A DNA stretch of 11,296 nucleotides, taken from assembly GCF_949298305.1 (NCBI RefSeq), contig NZ_CASFWU010000101.1, positions 1 through 11,296 of the forward strand, read 5' to 3'. This document shows, piece after piece, positions 1 through 6,611 of the stretch; within the stretch, counting starts at the first letter, position 1; the number at the start of each line of letters is the position of its first letter. Source of the stretch: an uncultured Bacteroides sp. (GTDB lineage Bacteria > Bacteroidota > Bacteroidia > Bacteroidales > Bacteroidaceae). Under the pieces are notes generated by a model. That model had not been told where the DNA came from and did not search any database. It was given only the letters and a program-made list of their open reading frames with translations. A program made the translations under genes and the position numbers.

Positions 1-1458
1 TTTGCCCGGGGTGATGTCCATTTCCAGTTCGCAAGCGCCTTCGGCACCGGTAGCCAGCGGGCTGACCAGATGTTCGTCGGCCAGGGTGAAGTCGTTGACA
101 GGTGTAGTGCCTTTGCGCAGGCCTTCGGTCTCCTTCACGGCATTGGCAGCCATGTAGATTTCACCATCCTTGGTGTAGAGTGAAAGCTCGCGAGGCAGGG
201 CATTGGCACCGCGGTACTGACGGATAGGGGTTACGTTGGCATACTGCCAGTTGCTCATCCAGGGAACTGCGATGGTGCGGTCGCCCGTGTTTGAGAAGCA
301 GACGGTGGCATAGTGGTCTTTGCCGAAGTCCAGCCACTTGGTGACGCTCTTGTCCGTGTCGCACTTGAAATCCTTGCCGTCGAATTCGCCCACGAAGTAC
401 TCCGTAGCGCTACCGCCGAAGGGGCAGCCGGGGTTGATGTTGACAATCATCACCCACTTCATGTTGTCCTTGTTGCCATCGACAGGCAGCTGTACAAAGT
501 CAGGACATTCAAACTGGTTGGGCTGTACGCCGTAGCCTTCGCCAAACTGGCTGAGGTATTCCCAGTTCTTCAGGTCGGTGGACGAGTAGAAACGCATGTT
601 CTTGTCCGCCGAGACAATCATGTACCACTTCTGTGCGGGTTCGTACCAGAAGACTTTCGGGTCGCGGAAGTCCTTCAGTCCGTCGAACGGGGTCAGGATG
701 GGGTTCTTTTCGTACTTGGTGTAGGTGCGGCCGTTATCGTTGCTGTAGGCCATGCACTGTATCTGTCCGTGCTCGTCGCTGGCCGAGGTGTAGAAGGCAA
801 TCATGGCGTCCTTGCCGTAGCCGGCGCTGTTGTTCTTGTCGACAACGGAGCTACCCGAGAAGATGTGTCCCAGCGTGTCGCGTGCGATGGCGGGGTCGAG
901 GTGCTCCCAGTGGATGAGGTCGCGGCTGACGGAGTGTCCCCAGTGCATGTTGCCCCACTTCGAGCCGTAGGGGTTGTACTGGAAGTACAGGTGATATTCG
1001 CCGTCTTTGTAGACCAGACCGTTGGCGTCGTTCATCCAGCCATAAAGCGGCGTGTGGTGATAGACGGGGCGGTAGTAGTCGGTATTGGTAGTATCGAAAG
1101 TGTCGGCCAGGCGGATGCTGTCCCAGCAGATGGCGTTGGCTGCCACACGGCCGATGGTCACAGTGGCTTCCTTGGCTCCCTGCGGCAGGGCGAAAGGCAC
1201 GTAATACTCCACGCTGTCTACAGCCAGACGCACGTCCATCGCCATGTCGGCAGGGCTGCCGGTATCGAGTTTCACCTTGCTCTCGGCACACGATTCCTGA
1301 ATGGGGAGGATGAGGTATTTCTTGGGATTGCTGATGTGAACGATGGTGAGTGTATCGCCCTGATGTTCGAGGCGGATACCGTTGTTCTGCGGCTGGCAGG
1401 CGCTGAGTGCGGCAACCGTTGCCAAAGCCATTGTCAGATGATTGAATTTAAGTTTCAT
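1..1458 (-). CDS. GH32 fructan hydrolase lipoprotein (levanase/inulinase/invertase type), 3' end cut off by window
   Basis: Secreted, lipid-anchored glycoside hydrolase of family 32, expected to hydrolyse beta-fructosidic bonds in levan, inulin or sucrose-type substrates. The 486 visible residues are open to the window edge. The N-terminus has a basic start, a hydrophobic stretch and a lipobox LSAC with the lipidated Cys at residue 21. Residues about 25-120 resemble the beta-rich DUF4980 module found before some Bacteroides GH32 domains (inference). The five-bladed propeller starts near residue 135. All three catalytic elements are visible: nucleophile Asp144 in WMNDANG (most family members have Pro where this has Ala), transition-state stabiliser Asp266 in FRDPK, and acid/base Glu317 in FECPDF. 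The C-terminal beta-sandwich is probably partly missing. It lies downstream of a receptor-like barrel on the same strand, as in fructan-use loci, but no SusD is seen. Endo or exo action and linkage preference cannot be told from sequence. Confidence 0.93.
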   Translation of the reverse strand, partial: MKLKFNHLTMALATVAALSACQPQNNGIRLEHQGDTLTIVHISNPKKYLILPIQESCAESKVKLDTGSPADMAMDVRLAVDSVEYYVPFALPQGAKEATVTIGRVAANAICWDSIRLADTFDTTNTDYYRPVYHHTPLYGWMNDANGLVYKDGEYHLYFQYNPYGSKWGNMHWGHSVSRDLIHWEHLDPAIARDTLGHIFSGSSVVDKNNSAGYGKDAMIAFYTSASDEHGQIQCMAYSNDNGRTYTKYEKNPILTPFDGLKDFRDPKVFWYEPAQKWYMIVSADKNMRFYSSTDLKNWEYLSQFGEGYGVQPNQFECPDFVQLPVDGNKDNMKWVMIVNINPGCPFGGSATEYFVGEFDGKDFKCDTDKSVTKWLDFGKDHYATVCFSNTGDRTIAVPWMSNWQYANVTPIRQYRGANALPRELSLYTKDGEIYMAANAVKETEGLRKGTTPVNDFTLADEHLVSPLATGAEGACELEMDITPGK

Positions 1459-1483
1459 GGTTACAATATCTGTTTTATACGTT

Positions 1484-1514
1484 TAAAGATACGAATTAAA
1501 ATGTTATCCTGAAA
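1484..1514 (-). promoter_or_regulatory. Putative Bacteroidetes-type promoter of the GH32 gene
   Basis: On the minus strand TATCTTTA (1491-1484) matches the Bacteroidetes -7 consensus TAnnTTTG at all but the last base. TTTC (1514-1511) lies 19 bp upstream, close to the -33 TTTG element at the usual spacing. Transcription would start near 1478, giving a leader of about 20 nt before the ATG at 1458. The gene could also be read through from the receptor gene upstream. Confidence 0.55.
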
Positions 1515-1585
1515 GAATCTGTCTGCCTTAAAAAAGAATGGAAGGAGAAACGCTATGAAAGAATTATACAGGTTATTCCTGTCAG

Positions 1586-1606
1586 TTCTTCCCCCGAAGG
1601 GAAGAA
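1586..1606. other. Perfect 8-bp hairpin in the receptor-GH32 gap
   Basis: TTCTTCCC (1586-1593) pairs with GGGAAGAA (1599-1606) around a five-base loop (CCGAA). There is no T-run on either side in either direction, so a standard intrinsic terminator is not supported. On the minus-strand transcript it would sit between the receptor gene and the GH32 promoter. Confidence 0.5.
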
Positions 1607-1608
1607 TC

Positions 1609-1714
1609 AGGAATCGGGAAGCCTAACCTATTGCTTCGTCTCCCGTCGCAGGAGGAATGATTCATTTAAAAGACGGTCTGTGTGTTTCCTTCACTTTCCG
1701 GCTTCCCGATTCCT
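1609..1714. repeat. 15-bp perfect inverted repeat enclosing 76 bp
   Basis: AGGAATCGGGAAGCC (1609-1623) is repeated as its exact reverse complement at 1700-1714. The right arm begins about 9 bp beyond the receptor stop codon (1724-1726). The 76-bp interior holds no gene. This could be the 3' structure of the receptor mRNA, or a small MITE/REP-like element. Neither is proven by the sequence, and no target-site duplication was recognised. Confidence 0.65.
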
Positions 1715-1723
1715 TTTAGGGTT

Positions 1724-4050
1724 TCAGAACTTCAGGCTGGCGCTGAATTCTACGGTGAACGGACGGATGTAGCTACCTGCCATCACATGTCCGGCATACT
1801 GTCCAGCATCTTCCTTTTCGATAAGTTCGGCACCGGCGATGCTGCCTTTAGCACCTGTCTGGTTCAGGAAGTTGACTACGGTACAGCCCAGGGCAAGTTT
1901 ATCGTTTACCTGCCAGTTCAGTCCGCCGAAGGTTTCCCAGCGGCCGTTGAAGTAGTAGGCGTCGTTGATGTTGGCGTAGGTCTTGCTGAAGTAGCGGAAG
2001 CTGGTCCAGATTTTCAGGTCAGGAGTAATCATGTAGCTGGGGTCGATTTCGACGATGACCTGCGGAATCTCGGCTACGATGTTGCCCGTGGCATTGATTT
2101 GGCCCACATAGCCGTCGGAGAAGGTGACGGAAGTCTCGTACTTCTTGTAGGTCGGCTTCTGGTAGGTGAAGAGGAAGTGCAGGTCGAATCCCCCAGTGTC
2201 TGGATGTCGTAGGTCAGCGGGGCGGCCATGATTTCGGTCTGACCGGCGGCTGTCTTGTGTTGCAGGTTCAGCGTAGAGTTGTTGTTGGTCTTCGAGATGT
2301 AAGAGAACAATGAAGTCAAGCTCAACCACTCGTTGTTGTAGTAGATACCGGCACGTCCCAGGGGAACGGAAATCTTATCGGTATTGGGCAGTGTGGCGGG
2401 AGCAAAGTTCTCGATCTTCGGGTGCTGGGTGATGTAAGTGAAATCACCTGTCAGTCCGAACTGTCCGGTCAGCTTATAAGTAGCGGCGGCAGTCAGGGCG
2501 TAGTTCAGCCAGTCGTAGCTCATGGGCGTGGGGGCAATCTTAGTGCCGTCGGCAGCAGTAGCACCCAGGTAATAGTCGGCGAAACGGCCTACATAGTTAC
2601 CCTCGGCATTCTTCACGGCTGCATTGTCGCCACGCAGGGCCTGATATTCCAGACGGGCACCGTAGTACAGGTTCAGCTGGTCGGTTACGTCCCAGTCGTG
2701 GGTGAAGTAAAGGGCTATCTTGTTTTCGTGTCCCTTGTAGTATTCGGATGCATTCTTGTTGAAGTCGTAATAGTAACCGTTTCCGGCATAGGTGCGGTCG
2801 GCGTAGGTAGCATAGTCGGCATTGTAGAGGCGTACGGGGTAACTGCCGTCGGTAGGTACAGACTGGTCGTACATAGTGGTGGCCGATGCGTAGTCGATGT
2901 CGTAGTACCACTCGTTCAGTCCCAAGCGCCAGGTGCTGTTACCAGCTTTGCGCGACAGCTCGGTGGTGAACATGAAGGAGTCGATGAACCCGCGGTTCAG
3001 GCACGACATGCGGCTCTGTACGTATTCGCCGGTATAGGGCTTCATGCTTCCGTCGGCTGTTTCGTAGAGGTAGTTGATGCCTGCCTCGTTGCGGTCGAGC
3101 GACATGGGTGTCTGATAGACGCACGAGCCGGTAGAGTGGTCATATTTCAGGATGGTGCGCCAGTTCAGTCCGTTGTCCCACGTATAGTTGTTCATCAGGG
3201 TGAACTCGCTGCCCTTGTTCTGCACGGCGTCGTAGAGGTTGGTCTTCACCACCTGGCCGGTGCGCATGTCGCGATAGACCATCTCGTTGTCCATCGGCAG
3301 GTAAGAGGTCGTTCCGAGGGCAAACTGGCCGAACTCCTTCACACTACCATCGCCCACGTAGACGAAGGGGGCCGACTGGGTGGCGTACATGTAGACGGGA
3401 TGGCTGTTGCTGTAGTGATAGATGGCAGTCAGTTCGCCGCGTCCTTCGTTGTACTTCTTGGTGAGGGCGAACTTATAGATCTGTGTGCGGTCCTGGAAAG
3501 GAGTCGATTTGATTTTGAACGTTCCCGGGTCGAAGTCCTGATAGATGCTTCCGCTGTAGTACCAGTCTTTGGCGATGTCGCCGTTCAGGTTGAGCGAGAA
3601 CTCCTGCATGCCGAAGTGGTTGCTCTTATAGTTGAGTGTTCCGTTGAATCCTTTTTGTCCGAGTTGGGTGAAGGAGTTGACGGCGTAACCGATGTTGCCG
3701 GTCGTGATGGCCGTTTCCGAGATTTTCAGCAGTCCCACGTGGCTCAGGCTGGCGTCGGCTCTCCAGAGTGCATTCACCGAGTGGGGATTAGTAGCGTAGG
3801 TGACGGGGATGCCGTTCTCCAGCACGTTGACGTCGGCCGAGGGGAGTCCGATTTGGATTTCGCGCGGGCCGTTGGCACTGGCGGCGTTCAGCATGACGTT
3901 GCGGTTGCCTTCCTCCTTGCTGGAGCTTTCCGTCTGCGGCTGTTCTGAAGTCTTTTTTTCGTCTTGCGCGAAGGTGTTTCCGCAAGTCAGTCCGAGCAGC
4001 ACCAAAGCCGCTGCGGCTCGATAGCAATAATGTCTCATACCTGTTTTCAT
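1724..4050 (-). pseudogene. TonB-dependent receptor-like outer-membrane barrel, frameshifted at 2190-2194
   Basis: Outer-membrane beta-barrel resembling TonB-dependent receptors, probably for import of an oligosaccharide used by the GH32 next to it (inference from context). The ATG at 4050 is preferred: it gives a signal peptide with likely cleavage after Ala28 (NTFA-QD), while the in-frame ATG at 4119 lies inside the promoter -7 box. ATG 4038 is an alternative. Residues about 45-150 look plug-like; the rest is an aromatic-rich run of alternating strands typical of a barrel. The reading frame breaks after Leu619-Gly620 at a run of five C (2190-2194), giving 38 out-of-frame residues and a stop at 2074. 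The downstream frame continues as FDLHFLFTYQKP and ends at 1724 in SASLKF, with the terminal Phe usual for outer-membrane barrels. Restoring one base gives 775 residues. No CarboxypepD_reg-like domain is evident. Sequencing error, a true mutation and phase variation are all possible. I am surer of the barrel than of TonB dependence. Confidence 0.75.
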
Positions 4051-4116
4051 GGTATCAATTTTATTAGTTAATACTGAGTTTCTTTTGCATGCAGCGCTTG
4101 GTTTCCGCTGCCGATG

Positions 4117-4124
4117 CAAATGTA
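4117..4124 (-). promoter_or_regulatory. -7 box of the receptor gene promoter
   Basis: The minus strand reads TACATTTG, an exact match to the Bacteroidetes -7 consensus. A T-rich stretch (TTTTTC) lies about 22 bp upstream and could serve as a weak -33 element. Transcription would begin near 4110 and leave a leader of about 60 nt before the ATG at 4050. This rules against translation from the ATG at 4119. Confidence 0.6.
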
Positions 4125-4181
4125 GACGCGCCGCTGAAAACAGGCTGAAAAATATGTTTCATCCCCTGTCAATAGGGTTAC

Positions 4182-4223
4182 ATGCAACATTTCTGGCAGC
4201 GAATGTAACATTTCTGCAAGCGG
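4182..4223. repeat. Two 21-bp direct repeats starting ATGYAACATTTCTG
   Basis: Units 4182-4202 and 4203-4223 agree at 17 of 21 positions. An inverted copy of the ATGTAAC core, GTTACAT, overlaps the start (4177-4183). The second unit shares its first nine bases and its AAGYGG end with the 23-bp repeats at 4471-4516, which suggests one repeat family. Confidence 0.65.
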
Positions 4224-4470
4224 CACGCCGCAAAAGAAGGGGCACCCAGGCATTGGACAGGAACAGGCCTGCCCCCCTGTGCGTCTGCGCGGAACCCCTG
4301 CACGGTCTGACGCCGCCGTCAGCGCCTGCCTCCAACCGGCCCGAGGAAATCCGTTGGCGGAATGCGGGAAAAGGAGCTTTCACGTTCCACCGCCCTGTCG
4401 GGAGGTGTCGGGCGGCGGGTACCGGAGCATCCCCCTGCTGCGGGCGTGGAGACGGGGCGGAGGAGGCATC

Positions 4471-4516
4471 ATGTAACGTGGAGAAAAGTGGAAATGTAAC
4501 ATGGAGAAAAGTGGGA
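4471..4516. repeat. Two 23-bp direct repeats starting ATGTAACRTGG
   Basis: Units 4471-4493 and 4494-4516 agree at 21 of 23 positions and abut without a spacer. Each has ATGTAAC followed by GGAGAAAAGTGG. The period is close to two helical turns, which would suit repeated binding of a protein on one face of DNA (inference). Confidence 0.75.
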
Positions 4517-4592
4517 TTGTCCCGCGGGAAGTGACAGTTGGTGCATTGGGGACGTGAAACAAGGGGCGGCGGGACGACGGGAAGAAAGCAGG

Positions 4593-4623
4593 GTGAAACA
4601 ATGGCGTGAAAGCCATGTTTCAC
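4593..4623. other. 12-bp hairpin made from GTGAAACA words
   Basis: GTGAAACAATGGC (4593-4605) pairs with GCCATGTTTCAC (4612-4623). There is one bulged A (4601) and a six-base loop GTGAAA that repeats the start of the stem. No T-run follows in either direction. Further copies of GTGAAACA lie at 4554-4561 and 4703-4710. Confidence 0.65.
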
Positions 4624-4713
4624 TCAAAGCGCCTGAGAGACTGATGCTTGAGACATTGTGAAGGCGTGAAGGATTTCCCGGAGAAACAGATAAACAGGAG
4701 GTGTGAAACAGAT

Positions 4714-4861
4714 GCTGTCTGCGGTGGGTGCCTGCACGGCGTTTGGTGGACACTTGCAGGACGTTTACTCCGTGCAAGCATCCGCCACGGACAATGCAAG
4801 CATTCACCGCGGACAATGCAAGCATCCACCAAACACCGTGCAAGCGTCTACCAAAGGGGAT
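4714..4861. repeat. Head-to-head cluster of six 22-bp units
   Basis: Four units in plus orientation start with GCAAGC at 4774, 4796, 4818 and 4840, each exactly 22 bp after the last. Units 1 and 2 agree at 19 of 22 positions; the fourth is degenerate. Two units in the opposite orientation abut at 4714-4735 and 4736-4757. The reverse complement of the latter matches the unit at 4818 at 19 of 22 positions. A 16-bp spacer (4758-4773) separates the two orientations. It is not a CRISPR array, because the units abut with no spacers. A transcript could fold into a long imperfect hairpin. Function unknown. Confidence 0.75.
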
Positions 4862-4894
4862 AAAGAAAAGGAACTACCAGAAGCGGAGCAGGAG

Positions 4895-5209
4895 CTATCC
4901 GCCTTTTGCCGGATAACGGCACCGATGCCAAACGGACTGCCAGCCGCTGACGGTGCCCGCCTCAGACGAGAAGGCGGCGCCTATCTGGAAGACACGGCGC
5001 GGGCCGGCGGAATATTCGCGGGCATAGCCTTCCTCACGGATTTGCCGGATGGCCTCATCGGCCGTACCGACCACGGGGACGGCCCAGGAAGTTAATCCTG
5101 CCTCCGTGTGTCACGGCCATAAATCAGGACCGTTTGTCCACGCAGACATATCCTTCTTCCATAATCTGGTCAAAGCTCTGTATTCCGATGGGGTACTTCA
5201 CAACTGCAT
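4895..5209 (-). pseudogene. Relic of an AAA-ATPase-like/PDDEXK_9 protein gene, middle deleted
   Basis: Two pieces of one recognisable family remain on the minus strand. From a GTG at 5201 the frame reads KYPIGIQSFDQIMEEGYVCV, then DKRS and a stop at 5124. This is the typical N-terminus of AAA-ATPase-like (PF09820) proteins common in Bacteroides. An ATG at 5209 precedes it in another frame after an AAGGAG site. From about 5092 a second frame reads TADEAIRQIREEGYA, then RRVFQIGAAFSSE and a stop at 4895. This is the typical C-terminus of the PDDEXK_9 (DUF1703) nuclease-like domain of the same proteins. Full family members are usually above 500 residues, so well over a kilobase has been lost between the pieces. 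Function of the intact family is not well established. Assignment is from memory of the family's conserved ends. Confidence 0.75.
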
Positions 5210-5235
5210 TTCTCCTTATTGATGATCAGTGGAGG

Positions 5236-5243
5236 CAAATATA
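5236..5243 (-). promoter_or_regulatory. Relict -7 box for the AAA/PDDEXK_9 relic
   Basis: The minus strand reads TATATTTG, an exact TAnnTTTG match, about 27 bp before the ATG at 5209 and followed by an AAGGAG site. No clear -33 element is seen. Its survival suggests the gene was once expressed and may still yield a short transcript. Confidence 0.5.
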
Positions 5244-5254
5244 AACGATTTATA
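5240..5254. promoter_or_regulatory. Palindrome TATAAA-CGA-TTTATA in a divergent promoter region
   Basis: A perfect 6+6-bp inverted repeat with a three-base centre. It overlaps the minus-strand -7 box and lies about 46 bp upstream of the plus-strand -7 box of the GTPase gene. This is a plausible operator position. AT-rich palindromes also arise by chance, and no Zur site consensus was recognised. Confidence 0.35.
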
Positions 5255-5300
5255 CGAAGATTGACGCGGGCTGCCAAGAACAAAAGTTGAAAATTAGCAC

Positions 5301-5308
5301 TATCTTTG
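5301..5308 (+). promoter_or_regulatory. -7 box of the GTPase/NamZ operon promoter
   Basis: TATCTTTG is an exact match to the Bacteroidetes -7 consensus, 27 bp before the ATG at 5336. No good -33 TTTG is seen at the usual 19-21-bp distance. A start near 5315 would leave a leader of about 20 nt, and the ATG follows an A-rich stretch as is common in this phylum. Confidence 0.6.
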
Positions 5309-5335
5309 TGGGCATAACCATCCTTGAATAAAGAA

Positions 5336-6589
5336 ATGAAAGAAAAAGAAATTCCCATACTGCTGCTTACGGGATACCTGGGCAGCGGCAAGACAACTCT
5401 GGTAAACCGCATCCTGGCCAACCGGCGGGGCATCCGCTTCGCCGTCATCGTGAACGACATCGGCGAGGTGAACATCGATGCCGCCCTCATCCAGAAGGGG
5501 GGCGTGGTGGCGCAGAAGGACGACAGCCTGGTGGCCTTGCAGAACGGCTGCATCTGCTGCACGCTGAAGGCGGACCTGATTGAACAGGTGTACGAACTGA
5601 TGCGGACCGGGCGCTTCGACTACATCGTCATCGAAGCCAGCGGCATCTGCGAGCCCGAACCCATCGCACAGACGCTCTGCTCCATTCCCCGTCTGGGCGA
5701 CGCCTACACGAAGTATGGCATTTGCCGCCTGGACTGCATCGTCAGCGTGGTAGATGCCCTGCGCCTGCAAAGCGAATTCGCCTGCGGCGACAGCCTGACG
5801 CAAAAGAAACTGAATGAAGAAGACATTGAGAACCTCATCATCCGGCAGATTGAATTCTGCAACCTGATTCTGCTGAACAAGGCCTCTGAAGTGTCGCCCG
5901 AGGAACTGGGACGCATCAAGACCATCATCCGCACCTTGCAGCCTTCGGCCGAAATCATTGAGTGCAACTATGCCGACGTGGAACTGGACAAGCTGCTGGA
6001 CACGCATCTGTTCAACTTTGAGCGAGCCGCCACCTCGGCCGGCTGGATTCGCGAGATTGAGCGTCAGGTGACCGAAGAGGAAGAGCGCGAAGCCCATCTG
6101 CACGGACATGCCCACGAGCACGAAGAACATTCCGGCCACGAACATCCCGACCACGAGGAGCACGAAGAAGGCCACCACCATCACCACCACCACGACCACG
6201 ACCACGAAGGCGGCGAAGTGGAGGAGTACGGCATCGGCACCTACGTCTACTACCGCCGGCCGGCATTCGACATCCACAAGCTGGACCGCTTCATCGCCAC
6301 GCGCTGGCCGCGCAACATCATCCGTGCCAAGGGCGTGTGCTACTTCAGCCACAACCGCGACATGTCCTACCTGTTCGAGCAGGCCGGCGTGCAGAAACAA
6401 CTGACCGAAGCCGGATTGTGGTATGCCACCGCTCCCGAAGAAGACCTCATCGAACTGATGAAGCAGGAGCCCGGCCTGCTGCGCGACTGGGACGAGAAGT
6501 ACGGCGACCGGATGCAGAAGATTGTCTTTATAGGCCAGCACCTGGACCGCGAGCAACTGGCCCGCGACCTGGACGAATGCCTGGAATAG
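5336..6589 (+). CDS. CobW/COG0523-family metal-binding GTPase with His-rich linker
   Basis: Cytoplasmic G3E-type GTPase of the COG0523 group, whose members act as metallochaperones or metal-insertion proteins (Zn, Co, Fe). The protein has 417 residues. Walker A GYLGSGKT is at 13-20, and the family's metal-binding CxCC motif is at 72-75 in NGCICC. EASGICEP follows near residue 102, and a base-recognition-like NKA is near residue 182. Residues 254-290 are a metal-binding linker with 19 His in 37 positions, including seven in a row. A C-terminal CobW_C domain follows (YVYYRRPAFD to VFIGQHLD). The ATG at 5336 is chosen; a TTG at 5324 in frame has no support. The gap to namZ is 22 bp, so co-transcription is likely. 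The His-rich linker and CxCC favour zinc handling, often Zur-controlled in other bacteria, but no Zur box is recognised. Subgroup and client protein are unknown. Confidence 0.92.
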   Translation: MKEKEIPILLLTGYLGSGKTTLVNRILANRRGIRFAVIVNDIGEVNIDAALIQKGGVVAQKDDSLVALQNGCICCTLKADLIEQVYELMRTGRFDYIVIEASGICEPEPIAQTLCSIPRLGDAYTKYGICRLDCIVSVVDALRLQSEFACGDSLTQKKLNEEDIENLIIRQIEFCNLILLNKASEVSPEELGRIKTIIRTLQPSAEIIECNYADVELDKLLDTHLFNFERAATSAGWIREIERQVTEEEEREAHLHGHAHEHEEHSGHEHPDHEEHEEGHHHHHHHDHDHEGGEVEEYGIGTYVYYRRPAFDIHKLDRFIATRWPRNIIRAKGVCYFSHNRDMSYLFEQAGVQKQLTEAGLWYATAPEEDLIELMKQEPGLLRDWDEKYGDRMQKIVFIGQHLDREQLARDLDECLE

Positions 6590-6611
6590 CCCTCAACAAC
6601 CCGATGCGCCT

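Larger units (their letters stand above)
4125..4894. other. Gene-free, repeat-rich island
   Basis: About 770 bp with no ORF that resembles a protein. Open frames here on both strands are short, Arg/Pro/Ser-rich and unlike any family I know. Unlike ordinary Bacteroides intergenic DNA it is GC-rich. It holds 21-bp repeats (4182-4223), 23-bp repeats (4471-4516), three GTGAAACA words (4554, 4593, 4703), a hairpin (4593-4623) and a cluster of 22-bp units (4714-4861), listed separately. The stretch 4224-4470 shows nothing I can identify. Confidence 0.6.

Noticed and set aside
313..1512. 399-codon open frame on the plus strand
   Set aside because: Antisense to the GH32 gene, whose catalytic motifs are clear on the minus strand. 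The translation is Val/Ala-rich and unlike any family, as expected for a shadow frame in GC-rich DNA.
2422..3948. 508-codon open frame on the plus strand
   Set aside because: Antisense to the receptor barrel, which has a signal peptide and barrel features; the plus frame is Val/Gly-rich low-information sequence.
4049..4534. 161-codon plus frame and overlapping 154-codon minus frame (4159-4623)
   Set aside because: Composition is Arg/Pro/Cys-rich without domains. The first overlaps the receptor promoter and leader, the second the repeats.
4593..4623. Intrinsic terminator
   Set aside because: Strong stem but no T-run on either strand and no intact gene ending beside it.
4714..4861. CRISPR array
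   Set aside because: Units abut with no unique spacers, occur in both orientations, and no cas gene is near.
4703..5095. 130-codon open frame on the plus strand
   Set aside because: It runs through the 22-bp repeats and then antisense through the AAA/PDDEXK_9 relic. No family resemblance.
5324..5335. TTG start giving four extra residues to the GTPase
   Set aside because: The ATG at 5336 has suitable A-rich upstream sequence, and the Walker A motif lies at the usual short distance from it.
5300..6556. 418-codon open frame antisense to the GTPase
   Set aside because: Shadow frame; its Val runs simply mirror the His codons of the linker.
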